A DNA stretch of 64,000 nt from Salticus scenicus (taxonomy: Eukaryota > Arthropoda > Arachnida > Araneae > Salticidae), in NCBI GenBank assembly GCA_963930645.1, contig OZ005648.1, positions 276,069,507-276,133,506 on the forward strand. The letters run 5' to 3'. The notes under the pieces are model-generated. The model was not told the origin of the DNA and did no database searches. It saw only the letters and a program-made list of their open reading frames with translations. The position numbers and the translations under genes were made by a program. The stretch's first letter is position 1. Every line of letters begins with the position of its first letter. Positions 25,097 to 39,000 of the stretch are shown one piece after another.

Positions 25097-25388
25097 CACG
25101 TTCACGCCGGCGTGACCACCGGTGGGTCACAGCTACAGTCGGCAGAAAAGTATCCGAGCACTAGCAATAATCCCTGACAAAAAAAAAAAAAAAAAAAAAA
25201 ACACTTATTACTTCTTTGTTAAATAAATCTTTGTCGAGTCATGTTCTTAGTCAGTCTAAGAATATGATTCGACAAGGATTTATTGAAGAAAACAGTTTTA
25301 AGTGTACTTTTTTGATATCGGAATTATTAGCTAGTGCTCGGATACTTTTGAGTAGACTGTGTAAACGAAATGCGCGGGCGTGAACGTG
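25097..25388. mobile_element. TTAA-flanked MITE containing a second MITE
   Basis: Outer ends CACGTTCACGCCGGCG and, read inward, CACGTTCACGCCCGCG abut TTAA at 25093-25096 and 25389-25392, a piggyBac-type signature. Inside, at about 25136-25359, a second inverted repeat starts CAGTCGGCAGAAAAGTATCC on the left and CAGTCTACTCAAAAGTATCC on the right, both sharing GAGCACTAGC. Its core, around 25223-25285, is again palindromic (ATTCGACAAGG and its complement). The inner ends next to TA suggest a Tc1/mariner-type insertion into the piggyBac-type element. Confidence 0.8.
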
Positions 25389-25392
25389 TTAA

Positions 25393-27185
25393 GCTTAAAA
25401 ATGTACAATAATTTGAAATATCCTAATATGACTATTATTTATTAAACAACCAAAAATTTTTATTTATTAGTTATCTCATTGAAGATTCATTAATTAAAAT
25501 TTTTGGAAAAATTAATACTTATTCATGTGAAATTAATAAAGTATTTATCAACGGTTGAACCCGCAACAATAACAACCTTCCTCTTTCTGTAGCAGTAACT
25601 ATTCCAAAGACTTGAAATGTGAATAAAAATAAAAACCCTAAAGATTGTAAAATAGAAAAAAAAAAAATAAATCTTTTTTCCTACAAATTTATTTTGAAGA
25701 AATATTTACAAAAACTTCATATTTTAAAACGAGAATAAAATTTGGTAGTCAATATAAAACAATCATCTTCAGTATAAATCCAGTAGTTTAAAGTTGATCA
25801 TTAAAAAAAAAAAAAAAAAAAAATTAAATTCCAGACAGCTGTCAATAATCACTCCTTTGGGGAAAATTAAATTTTTCATCAAATTCCACTTTTAGCCGAT
25901 ATTTTTATTGTTTTATTTACTATAGAATCTAGAAAGGAATACTTTCCAAATCCGGTCGTAATGCGCTATTGGAAAAGGAAGAAAAATGGAATTTAGATAT
26001 TTTCTACAGAATAAAACTTCATTTTTATGAAACTTATATCTCAAGTCTACAAAAAGCAAAAATTTTAAATCTAAAGTAACTTTAGTTTTATCGAGTTTTT
26101 CGAAAGGGAAATTTTAAAATAAATTTTGTATCGTCTGATGTATTTTTAAATGTTTGATAAATTAGTTTAATATTATTTTGTAAATGTTATTCATCAAATA
26201 TTTGTTTGCTTTCGCAAGCATTCAAGCATACTTGTTATAAGTAAATTATTACGAAATTATTTTTAGTGCAACTTAGAATATATCCAAGGAAATAGTTTGT
26301 CAAAAGTTATTATAATGGTAATAGACATTGTAGATCTTTTTTACGTGTCAGTTTTTGTAAGATATCTTGTATTTTTAAAAAGTAATTAATTTGTATAGTT
26401 ATTAATGGGATTTTGGAAAGAGATAAATATACATTTCGTTTGAAGTTAAATATGTAACAGTATTTTTACGATTTTTCTTTACATATACACGATTTAATTC
26501 AACTTTACCTTTTCCTTACCACGGTTGGTAAAAATGAACACTGTTTTTTTTTTTTTTTTTTTTTTTTTTTGTCTCTTATGGTTTATCTACAGTTCTAAAT
26601 GACTGTTGCGTAGCTTTGTTGTTATCGTTCAACATCCAATTGAAGAGCCGCCAACTGTCGTTGTCTTATTTTAATTTTTCACCTCTAGAGGGCAATACAT
26701 GTGCAAATGTATAAGACAGCACATCCCATTTACCAATTAAATGACTAAAATGCAGAAAAATAGCTGTTGCTTTTTTAAAAGTACTGCAATGGAACAGCTT
26801 TGTTAATTAATGTATGATATATTCTCTCTAGTCATATTCGTATATGACATTCAGTTCGTCATCACAAAGCATTAAATTTACTACTTTATTACTATTTAAA
26901 ACTAGTTGGCATAGGTGGACTCTGCTCAGTTCCCCATCATATTTATGTTCTCATAAATTTCTAGTGCGAGACATATTATAATCATGTTAAAAGAAATGAA
27001 TTTGACCAAAGCTTGATACAGTGACAGAATGAAATCCCCGCCTAATAGGCTATCCACCGTTCACTTCGATATATTTATCTTATTCTAATCTATTAATTTA
27101 TTTTATCAGGCACAATTCTGTTGTTTAGTTTTCATGCTACTATTTCCAATGCAATAATCCTCAAAATTCATATTTATATGAAAAA
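25393..27185. other. Non-coding AT-rich spacer
   Basis: No gene. A-run at about 25803-25822, T-run at about 26544-26570. CCTCTAGAGGGCAA at 26682-26695 is a weak CTCF-like match. Confidence 0.5.
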
Positions 27186-28010
27186 TTTACAATTTCGCTA
27201 TGTTGATAAAATCGTAAATTACGAATAATTTACGAAATTTTCCTATTAGAATATTTGTGTTCAATCATGTTCAAACAAATATCATAAATGTAATTTTGAA
27301 GATGTCTAAAGTATTTATGATCCTCAAAATGGAAGTTTATGCTCAATTTTGCCTTATTCTGCCATTTTAAGTAAATCGTAAATTCCAAATAACTTACGAG
27401 TTTTTTAAATTGGAAAAATCATAGTCTATGATATTCATGCCAGTGTCCAAAATAATATTTAAAAAGTGGTTTGACACCTTTACGATGAAAATATCCCTCA
27501 AGATTGACGTTTATGTGAAATTTTGCTCTATTCTGCCATGTTAAGAAATTCGTAAATTTCCAATAACTTACGAAATTTTTATATTGGAAAATTCATAGCC
27601 ATTAATATTCATGCCAGTGTTCTAAATAATATTTCAAAAGTAGTCTGACATCTTTATGATGAAAATACCTCTCAAAATTGACGTTTATGTGAAATTTTGC
27701 CCTATACTGCCATGTTAAGAAATTCGTAATTTTCGAATAACTTGCGAAATTTTAAAAGTAGCATATTAAAAGTTACTGATGTTCATTCAAAACTGATATT
27801 TTAAAACTGGTCCGACATTTTTACAGTAAAAAGTTTCCATTTAATGCACGTTTAAGTGAAATTTTGTCCTATTCTCCCATGTTAAGAAAATCGTAAATTT
27901 CTCATAACTTACGAAGTTTTTTAATTCGAATGTTGCAAATGAATAGGGTTCTTGCCAGTATCGAAAGTAATATTTTAAAACTGATCTGACTTCTCTGCGA
28001 TCATTTGTTC
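27186..28010. repeat. Diverged tandem array, about 175-bp unit, five copies
   Basis: A block of pattern CCATGTTAAGAAATTCGTAA...ATAACTTACGAAATTTT recurs near 27198, 27360, 27536, 27708 and 27880. Each copy is followed by TTCATGCCAGTGT-like and TCTGACATCTTTA-like segments. Copies differ clearly. The array is followed by a GACAGAC/AACAGAC-rich tail (28028-28085) and a perfect palindrome at 28187-28207. Confidence 0.75.
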
Positions 28011-28186
28011 GTGAGATATAGTGTTAACAGACTAACAAACTAACGGACTGACACACTAACAGACACCCTACAGACAGACACCATACAAATTTTGTCATTT
28101 TCGTATTCCTCACACCTGAAAACGTATAAAAAAGTCAAAAAACCAAGGTCGAAAATTTTCACGATTATCTAAGTTCCCCATACCTA

Positions 28187-28207
28187 AGTTCCCCATAATG
28201 GGGAACT
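28187..28207. other. Perfect 21-nt palindrome
   Basis: AGTTCCCCAT-A-ATGGGGAACT, a 10-bp stem around one base. AAGTTCCCCATACCT just upstream (about 28171) is a partial third copy, and AGTTCCCCATCAT occurs at about 26930. It may be the terminal hairpin of a Helitron-like element that includes the preceding array. Confidence 0.6.
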
Positions 28208-28210
28208 AAT

Positions 28211-29051
28211 AATAATAACAATAATTTTTTTGTAAAACACAATTTCATAATATAGAAATATAGTGTATAAAATTTTTATGAAAGTGATTAAATTCACAAT
28301 TATTTTATAAATAACAGTATTTGAATTAAATACTGTTTACATATACCTGCAATATGGAAAATGATATTATCGTACGTAATATTTTACGAACAATTAACTT
28401 AAGTAAATACTATACTGTAATTTATCCACACAACACTTTACGAAATTTTACAATTTACAGCTACTTTCTGTTGAATGAAAAATATCCCATATAGCAAATC
28501 CTTTTTGATAGAACTTTGATAAAAATCCATAGAAATTAGTTGCAGATACTATCTTAAGTAGAATATATGATTTACTTTCCTTTTAAAAAATATATGTATA
28601 CAGAAGAGTGCTGGTTCGTAATTTTTTATTTAACAAAAGTTATTTCCTATATAGATACAATCAGTCATTTAATTTTAAGGACGCTGTTTTAACATACACA
28701 TATACAAGATGACCAGGAGATGATTACATAACAATACGATAATGATAACAGCTGATCGATAAAGACGACAACAGATCATTAGATCATCAATTATGATCAT
28801 TATATGATCTTTATTTCCTAAGCATTTCATCCCAAAAAACATACTTCAGGTAAAAAAAAAAAATAATGTTTTAAATAAAATATGTAACCCTGTTACGCAG
28901 TTAAAAAAGAAAAAAAAAAAATATCGACAAAATCTATTTTGTAACTTTTGCACCCTATAAAATTTAATAAAAAAATTTCACCATGTAATGTATGAGAAAT
29001 AAATAAATAAAAAAAACCAAGAAAAAGAAAAAAAGAAGAAGAAAAAAAATT
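28211..29051. other. Non-coding spacer
   Basis: No gene. A GATC-rich patch at about 28752-28810 and A-runs at about 28850-28922 and 28990-29048. Confidence 0.5.
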
Positions 29052-29402
29052 CAATAGAGCCCTGGTTATCCGAGTCCCGACTAACCGAGTTCCGAATTAA
29101 CCGAGGTAGTCTGGAACAAACCATGCCATAGAGGAGGCGTGACCTGTGACAAATGGCGTGGTTAATTTTGACAAATTTTAAAATACAATACCGTATTTTG
29201 TAATTTCTGTATGCTTGTATTTCATTGCATTTGTAACTGACTATCTTCAAATATGTTTTACTTCACTGATTACTTTTTCATTCATTTTAAACTTTATCGT
29301 TATATTCCCTCCTCGATTTACAACTAAGTCTGTGTCATCCAAGTTTTCGATTGTCCGAGGTACCTTCAATCCACATTACCTCGGATAAACGAGGCTCTAC
29401 TG
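29052..29402. mobile_element. pogo/Tigger-like MITE
   Basis: The left end reads CAATAGAGCCCTGGTTATCC and the right end, read inward, CAGTAGAGCCTCGTTTATCC. The subterminal region repeats CCGAG(T/G)-type words (CCGAGT, ACCGAGT, ACCGAGG), typical of pogo/Tigger termini. No ORF; the minus-strand frame at 28978-29250 crosses the element end and is not real. A clean TA duplication is not visible. Confidence 0.65.
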
Positions 29403-29560
29403 CAATTGAAAAATTATTATTTGAGTTTAGCATCAAAATTGTGAAAAACGAAGGGGAGATGAGAACAGAAAGAATTATACGAGTATTATAAAAAAATTTG
29501 TAAATGATTTCTTTTTTCGTGAATATTATTTTGTAATCTCATCCTAATTTTCTTGTTGCT

Positions 29561-29901
29561 ACTAGTATCATAGCCTCCTGAACTAAATACCTATCACGTG
29601 GCTCGGAAACTTAGCAACAGTTGAAGAGGTAGACTAGACAGCGCCACCTGGTATATATTGCGCGACTTTTTTATTCAACAGCCACAAAATTTTTTAAAAA
29701 GTGGGATATGATATACATAAAAAGCGAATAGAATCGAAGAAACCTCAATTATATATATCATATATCACTTCTTAAAATTATTGGTGGCAGTAGAATAAAA
29801 ATGCCGCGCAGTCTGTACCAGGTGGCGCTATCTACCACTTCAACTGTTGCCAAGTTTCTGAGCCATGCGACAGGCACCTAGTTTAGGAGTCTATGCTAGT
29901 A
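29561..29901. mobile_element. TIR element carrying inverted CTCF-like motifs
   Basis: Arms of about 110 bp: the left starts ACTAGTATCATAGCCTCC and the right, read inward, ACTAGCATAGACTCC. They share CAACAGTTGAAG and GCGCCACCTGGTA. Thus AGCGCCACCTGGT (about 29641) and ACCAGGTGGCGCT (about 29816) face each other in inverted orientation inside the arms. No ORF. The superfamily is unclear. Confidence 0.7.
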
Positions 29902-30047
29902 TTGTCTCAAATCTCATCGAAATGAATTTACCATTTTTCAATATTTTAATCAATTATAGAAAATATAAAATTATGCACAATTCTAAGTTTTAATAAAAGT
30001 TATTAATTGGAGGTGAAATTACTTTTCAGTAAATAGAGAATGATATA

Positions 30048-33000
30048 TTAATCTTATACAATGTTTGGCTGTTTGTGGATCTATGCATTTAATGGCTCTT
30101 TGATGTAGAACTGTTTTATCTAAGTTCAAAATTGGGATATTCCTTTAGTAATATGGTAACTCATTGGTTCCTTTTCTATATCGCAACTTTTTGTGTCATT
30201 CTTTCCTCTATGTTAAATTCAGTTCTATATTTTAGTGTGCTGTTATTGTTTTGGTTCTATTAATTGCTAAATTTTAAGATTAAATTTTATTACGTTATCT
30301 ATTATTTATATTTGCATTTAAATTATATCTGCTGCTTATGCGCAATAAATTTAAATGTATTTTGTTTAATATAAACAGTTTTTTCATTTATTTAAAATCT
30401 TGTTTATATATTAATGTATATATTATTATATATATATACATTTGTTTGCCAATTTGGCTTACCATCAATATTCTAAAAGTTTACATGCACTTTGATTATA
30501 GCTGCAATGGCGCTTTTTCTGATGTGTATTATTTCAATTGTTAATCTTATACAATGTTTGGCTGTTTGTGGATCTATGCATTTAATGGCTCTTTGATGTA
30601 GAACTGTTTTATCTAAGTTCAAAATTGGGATATTCCTTTAGTAATATGGTAACTCATTGGTTCCTTTTCTATATCGCAACTTTTTGTGTCATTCTTTCCT
30701 CTATGTTAAATTCAGTTCTATATTTTAGTGTGCTGTTATTGTTTTGGTTCTATTAATTGCTAAATTTTAAGATTAAATTTTATTACGTTATCTATTATTT
30801 ATATTTGCATTTAAATTATATCTGCTGCTTATGCGCAATAAATTTAAATGTATTTTGTTTAATATAAACAGTTTTTTCATTTATTTAAAATCTTGTTTAT
30901 ATATTAATGTATATATTATTATATATATATACATTTGTTTGCCAATTTGGCTTACCATCAATATTCTAAAAGTTTACATGCACTTTGATTATAGCTGCAA
31001 TGGCGCTTTTTCTGATGTGTATTATTTCAATTGTTAATCTTATACAATGTTTGGCTGTTTGTGGATCTATGCATTTAATGGCTCTTTGATGTAGAACTGT
31101 TTTATCTAAGTTCAAAATTGGGATATTCCTTTAGTAATATGGTAACTCATTGGTTCCTTTTCTATATCGCAACTTTTTGTGTCATTCTTTCCTCTATGTT
31201 AAATTCAGTTCTATATTTTAGTGTGCTGTTATTGTTTTGGTTCTATTAATTGCTAAATTTTAAGATTAAATTTTATTACGTTATCTATTATTTATATTTG
31301 CATTTAAATTATATCTGCTGCTTATGCGCAATAAATTTAAATGTATTTTGTTTAATATAAACAGTTTTTTCATTTATTTAAAATCTTGTTTATATATTAA
31401 TGTATATATTATTATATATATATACATTTGTTTGCCAATTTGGCTTACCATCAATATTCTAAAAGTTTACATGCACTTTGATTATAGCTGCAATGGCGCT
31501 TTTTCTGATGTGTATTATTTCAATTGTTAATCTTATACAATGTTTGGCTGTTTGTGGATCTATGCATTTAATGGCTCTTTGATGTAGAACTGTTTTATCT
31601 AAGTTCAAAATTGGGATATTCCTTTAGTAATATGGTAACTCATTGGTTCCTTTTCTATATCGCAACTTTTTGTGTCATTCTTTCCTCTATGTTAAATTCA
31701 GTTCTATATTTTAGTGTGCTGTTATTGTTTTGGTTCTATTAATTGCTAAATTTTAAGATTAAATTTTATTACGTTATCTATTATTTATATTTGCATTTAA
31801 ATTATATCTGCTGCTTATGCGCAATAAATTTAAATGTATTTTGTTTAATATAAACAGTTTTTTCATTTATTTAAAATCTTGTTTATATATTAATGTATAT
31901 ATTATTATATATATATACATTTGTTTGCCAATTTGGCTTACCATCAATATTCTAAAAGTTTACATGCACTTTGATTATAGCTGCAATGGCGCTTTTTCTG
32001 ATGTGTATTATTTCAATTGTTAATCTTATACAATGTTTGGCTGTTTGTGGATCTATGCATTTAATGGCTCTTTGATGTAGAACTGTTTTATCTAAGTTCA
32101 AAATTGGGATATTCCTTTAGTAATATGGTAACTCATTGGTTCCTTTTCTATATCGCAACTTTTTGTGTCATTCTTTCCTCTATGTTAAATTCAGTTCTAT
32201 ATTTTAGTGTGCTGTTATTGTTTTGGTTCTATTAATTGCTAAATTTTAAGATTAAATTTTATTACGTTATCTATTATTTATATTTGCATTTAAATTATAT
32301 CTGCTGCTTATGCGCAATAAATTTAAATGTATTTTGTTTAATATAAACAGTTTTTTCATTTATTTAAAATCTTGTTTATATATTAATGTATATATTATTA
32401 TATATATATACATTTGTTTGCCAATTTGGCTTACCATCAATATTCTAAAAGTTTACATGCACTTTGATTATAGCTGCAATGGCGCTTTTTCTGATGTGTA
32501 TTATTTCAATTGTTAATCTTATACAATGTTTGGCTGTTTGTGGATCTATGCATTTAATGGCTCTTTGATGTAGAACTGTTTTATCTAAGTTCAAAATTGG
32601 GATATTCCTTTAGTAATATGGTAACTCATTGGTTCCTTTTCTATATCGCAACTTTTTGTGTCATTCTTTCCTCTATGTTAAATTCAGTTCTATATTTTAG
32701 TGTGCTGTTATTGTTTTGGTTCTATTAATTGCTAAATTTTAAGATTAAATTTTATTACGTTATCTATTATTTATATTTGCATTTAAATTATATCTGCTGC
32801 TTATGCGCAATAAATTTAAATGTATTTTGTTTAATATAAACAGTTTTTTCATTTATTTAAAATCTTGTTTATATATTAATGTATATATTATTATATATAT
32901 ATACATTTGTTTGCCAATTTGGCTTACCATCAATATTCTAAAAGTTTACATGCACTTTGATTATAGCTGCAATGGCGCTTTTTCTGATGTGTATTATTTC

Positions 33001-36000
33001 AATTGTTAATCTTATACAATGTTTGGCTGTTTGTGGATCTATGCATTTAATGGCTCTTTGATGTAGAACTGTTTTATCTAAGTTCAAAATTGGGATATTC
33101 CTTTAGTAATATGGTAACTCATTGGTTCCTTTTCTATATCGCAACTTTTTGTGTCATTCTTTCCTCTATGTTAAATTCAGTTCTATATTTTAGTGTGCTG
33201 TTATTGTTTTGGTTCTATTAATTGCTAAATTTTAAGATTAAATTTTATTACGTTATCTATTATTTATATTTGCATTTAAATTATATCTGCTGCTTATGCG
33301 CAATAAATTTAAATGTATTTTGTTTAATATAAACAGTTTTTTCATTTATTTAAAATCTTGTTTATATATTAATGTATATATTATTATATATATATACATT
33401 TGTTTGCCAATTTGGCTTACCATCAATATTCTAAAAGTTTACATGCACTTTGATTATAGCTGCAATGGCGCTTTTTCTGATGTGTATTATTTCAATTGTT
33501 AATCTTATACAATGTTTGGCTGTTTGTGGATCTATGCATTTAATGGCTCTTTGATGTAGAACTGTTTTATCTAAGTTCAAAATTGGGATATTCCTTTAGT
33601 AATATGGTAACTCATTGGTTCCTTTTCTATATCGCAACTTTTTGTGTCATTCTTTCCTCTATGTTAAATTCAGTTCTATATTTTAGTGTGCTGTTATTGT
33701 TTTGGTTCTATTAATTGCTAAATTTTAAGATTAAATTTTATTACGTTATCTATTATTTATATTTGCATTTAAATTATATCTGCTGCTTATGCGCAATAAA
33801 TTTAAATGTATTTTGTTTAATATAAACAGTTTTTTCATTTATTTAAAATCTTGTTTATATATTAATGTATATATTATTATATATATATACATTTGTTTGC
33901 CAATTTGGCTTACCATCAATATTCTAAAAGTTTACATGCACTTTGATTATAGCTGCAATGGCGCTTTTTCTGATGTGTATTATTTCAATTGTTAATCTTA
34001 TACAATGTTTGGCTGTTTGTGGATCTATGCATTTAATGGCTCTTTGATGTAGAACTGTTTTATCTAAGTTCAAAATTGGGATATTCCTTTAGTAATATGG
34101 TAACTCATTGGTTCCTTTTCTATATCGCAACTTTTTGTGTCATTCTTTCCTCTATGTTAAATTCAGTTCTATATTTTAGTGTGCTGTTATTGTTTTGGTT
34201 CTATTAATTGCTAAATTTTAAGATTAAATTTTATTACGTTATCTATTATTTATATTTGCATTTAAATTATATCTGCTGCTTATGCGCAATAAATTTAAAT
34301 GTATTTTGTTTAATATAAACAGTTTTTTCATTTATTTAAAATCTTGTTTATATATTAATGTATATATTATTATATATATATACATTTGTTTGCCAATTTG
34401 GCTTACCATCAATATTCTAAAAGTTTACATGCACTTTGATTATAGCTGCAATGGCGCTTTTTCTGATGTGTATTATTTCAATTGTTAATCTTATACAATG
34501 TTTGGCTGTTTGTGGATCTATGCATTTAATGGCTCTTTGATGTAGAACTGTTTTATCTAAGTTCAAAATTGGGATATTCCTTTAGTAATATGGTAACTCA
34601 TTGGTTCCTTTTCTATATCGCAACTTTTTGTGTCATTCTTTCCTCTATGTTAAATTCAGTTCTATATTTTAGTGTGCTGTTATTGTTTTGGTTCTATTAA
34701 TTGCTAAATTTTAAGATTAAATTTTATTACGTTATCTATTATTTATATTTGCATTTAAATTATATCTGCTGCTTATGCGCAATAAATTTAAATGTATTTT
34801 GTTTAATATAAACAGTTTTTTCATTTATTTAAAATCTTGTTTATATATTAATGTATATATTATTATATATATATACATTTGTTTGCCAATTTGGCTTACC
34901 ATCAATATTCTAAAAGTTTACATGCACTTTGATTATAGCTGCAATGGCGCTTTTTCTGATGTGTATTATTTCAATTGTTAATCTTATACAATGTTTGGCT
35001 GTTTGTGGATCTATGCATTTAATGGCTCTTTGATGTAGAACTGTTTTATCTAAGTTCAAAATTGGGATATTCCTTTAGTAATATGGTAACTCATTGGTTC
35101 CTTTTCTATATCGCAACTTTTTGTGTCATTCTTTCCTCTATGTTAAATTCAGTTCTATATTTTAGTGTGCTGTTATTGTTTTGGTTCTATTAATTGCTAA
35201 ATTTTAAGATTAAATTTTATTACGTTATCTATTATTTATATTTGCATTTAAATTATATCTGCTGCTTATGCGCAATAAATTTAAATGTATTTTGTTTAAT
35301 ATAAACAGTTTTTTCATTTATTTAAAATCTTGTTTATATATTAATGTATATATTATTATATATATATACATTTGTTTGCCAATTTGGCTTACCATCAATA
35401 TTCTAAAAGTTTACATGCACTTTGATTATAGCTGCAATGGCGCTTTTTCTGATGTGTATTATTTCAATTGTTAATCTTATACAATGTTTGGCTGTTTGTG
35501 GATCTATGCATTTAATGGCTCTTTGATGTAGAACTGTTTTATCTAAGTTCAAAATTGGGATATTCCTTTAGTAATATGGTAACTCATTGGTTCCTTTTCT
35601 ATATCGCAACTTTTTGTGTCATTCTTTCCTCTATGTTAAATTCAGTTCTATATTTTAGTGTGCTGTTATTGTTTTGGTTCTATTAATTGCTAAATTTTAA
35701 GATTAAATTTTATTACGTTATCTATTATTTATATTTGCATTTAAATTATATCTGCTGCTTATGCGCAATAAATTTAAATGTATTTTGTTTAATATAAACA
35801 GTTTTTTCATTTATTTAAAATCTTGTTTATATATTAATGTATATATTATTATATATATATACATTTGTTTGCCAATTTGGCTTACCATCAATATTCTAAA
35901 AGTTTACATGCACTTTGATTATAGCTGCAATGGCGCTTTTTCTGATGTGTATTATTTCAATTGTTAATCTTATACAATGTTTGGCTGTTTGTGGATCTAT

Positions 36001-39000
36001 GCATTTAATGGCTCTTTGATGTAGAACTGTTTTATCTAAGTTCAAAATTGGGATATTCCTTTAGTAATATGGTAACTCATTGGTTCCTTTTCTATATCGC
36101 AACTTTTTGTGTCATTCTTTCCTCTATGTTAAATTCAGTTCTATATTTTAGTGTGCTGTTATTGTTTTGGTTCTATTAATTGCTAAATTTTAAGATTAAA
36201 TTTTATTACGTTATCTATTATTTATATTTGCATTTAAATTATATCTGCTGCTTATGCGCAATAAATTTAAATGTATTTTGTTTAATATAAACAGTTTTTT
36301 CATTTATTTAAAATCTTGTTTATATATTAATGTATATATTATTATATATATATACATTTGTTTGCCAATTTGGCTTACCATCAATATTCTAAAAGTTTAC
36401 ATGCACTTTGATTATAGCTGCAATGGCGCTTTTTCTGATGTGTATTATTTCAATTGTTAATCTTATACAATGTTTGGCTGTTTGTGGATCTATGCATTTA
36501 ATGGCTCTTTGATGTAGAACTGTTTTATCTAAGTTCAAAATTGGGATATTCCTTTAGTAATATGGTAACTCATTGGTTCCTTTTCTATATCGCAACTTTT
36601 TGTGTCATTCTTTCCTCTATGTTAAATTCAGTTCTATATTTTAGTGTGCTGTTATTGTTTTGGTTCTATTAATTGCTAAATTTTAAGATTAAATTTTATT
36701 ACGTTATCTATTATTTATATTTGCATTTAAATTATATCTGCTGCTTATGCGCAATAAATTTAAATGTATTTTGTTTAATATAAACAGTTTTTTCATTTAT
36801 TTAAAATCTTGTTTATATATTAATGTATATATTATTATATATATATACATTTGTTTGCCAATTTGGCTTACCATCAATATTCTAAAAGTTTACATGCACT
36901 TTGATTATAGCTGCAATGGCGCTTTTTCTGATGTGTATTATTTCAATTGTTAATCTTATACAATGTTTGGCTGTTTGTGGATCTATGCATTTAATGGCTC
37001 TTTGATGTAGAACTGTTTTATCTAAGTTCAAAATTGGGATATTCCTTTAGTAATATGGTAACTCATTGGTTCCTTTTCTATATCGCAACTTTTTGTGTCA
37101 TTCTTTCCTCTATGTTAAATTCAGTTCTATATTTTAGTGTGCTGTTATTGTTTTGGTTCTATTAATTGCGAAATTTTAAGATTAAATTTTATTACGTTAT
37201 CTATTATTTATATTTGCATTTAAATTATATCTGCTGCTTATGCGCAATAAATTTAAATGTATTTTGTTTAATATAAACAGTTTTTTCATTTATTTAAAAT
37301 CTTGTTTATATATTAATGTATATATTATTATATATATATACATTTGTTTGCCAATTTGGCTTACCATCAATATTCTAAAAGTTTACATGCACTTTGATTA
37401 TAGCTGCAATGGCGCTTTTTCTGATGTGTATTATTTCAATTGTTAATCTTATACAATGTTTGGCTGTTTGTGGATCTATGCATTTAATGGCTCTTTGATG
37501 TAGAACTGTTTTATCTAAGTTCAAAATTGGGATATTCCTTTAGTAATATGGTAACTCATTGGTTCCTTTTCTATATCGCAACTTTTTGTGTCATTCTTTC
37601 CTCTATGTTAAATTCAGTTCTATATTTTAGTGTGCTGTTATTGTTTTGGTTCTATTAATTGCTAAATTTTAAGATTAAATTTTATTACGTTATCTATTAT
37701 TTATATTTGCATTTAAATTATATCTGCTGCTTATGCGCAATAAATTTAAATGTATTTTGTTTAATATAAACAGTTTTTTCATTTATTTAAAATCTTGTTT
37801 ATATATTAATGTATATATTATTATATATATATACATTTGTTTGCCAATTTGGCTTACCATCAATATTCTAAAAGTTTACATGCACTTTGATTATAGCTGC
37901 AATGGCGCTTTTTCTGATGTGTATTATTTCAATTGTTAATCTTATACAATGTTTGGCTGTTTGTGGATCTATGCATTTAATGGCTCTTTGATGTAGAACT
38001 GTTTTATCTAAGTTCAAAATTGGGATATTCCTTTAGTAATATGGTAACTCATTGGTTCCTTTTCTATATCGCAACTTTTTGTGTCATTCTTTCCTCTATG
38101 TTAAATTCAGTTCTATATTTTAGTGTGCTGTTATTGTTTTGGTTCTATTAATTGCTAAATTTTAAGATTAAATTTTATTACGTTATCTATTATTTATATT
38201 TGCATTTAAATTATATCTGCTGCTTATGCGCAATAAATTTAAATGTATTTTGTTTAATATAAACAGTTTTTTCATTTATTTAAAATCTTGTTTATATATT
38301 AATGTATATATTATTATATATATATACATTTGTTTGCCAATTTGGCTTACCATCAATATTCTAAAAGTTTACATGCACTTTGATTATAGCTGCAATGGCG
38401 CTTTTTCTGATGTGTATTATTTCAATTGTTAATCTTATACAATGTTTGGCTGTTTGTGGATCTATGCATTTAATGGCTCTTTGATGTAGAACTGTTTTAT
38501 CTAAGTTCAAAATTGGGATATTCCTTTAGTAATATGGTAACTCATTGGTTCCTTTTCTATATCGCAACTTTTTGTGTCATTCTTTCCTCTATGTTAAATT
38601 CAGTTCTATATTTTAGTGTGCTGTTATTGTTTTGGTTCTATTAATTGCTAAATTTTAAGATTAAATTTTATTACGTTATCTATTATTTATATTTGCATTT
38701 AAATTATATCTGCTGCTTATGCGCAATAAATTTAAATGTATTTTGTTTAATATAAACAGTTTTTTCATTTATTTAAAATCTTGTTTATATATTAATGTAT
38801 ATATTATTATATATATATACATTTGTTTGCCAATTTGGCTTACCATCAATATTCTAAAAGTTTACATGCACTTTGATTATAGCTGCAATGGCGCTTTTTC
38901 TGATGTGTATTATTTCAATTGTTAATCTTATACAATGTTTGGCTGTTTGTGGATCTATGCATTTAATGGCTCTTTGATGTAGAACTGTTTTATCTAAGTT

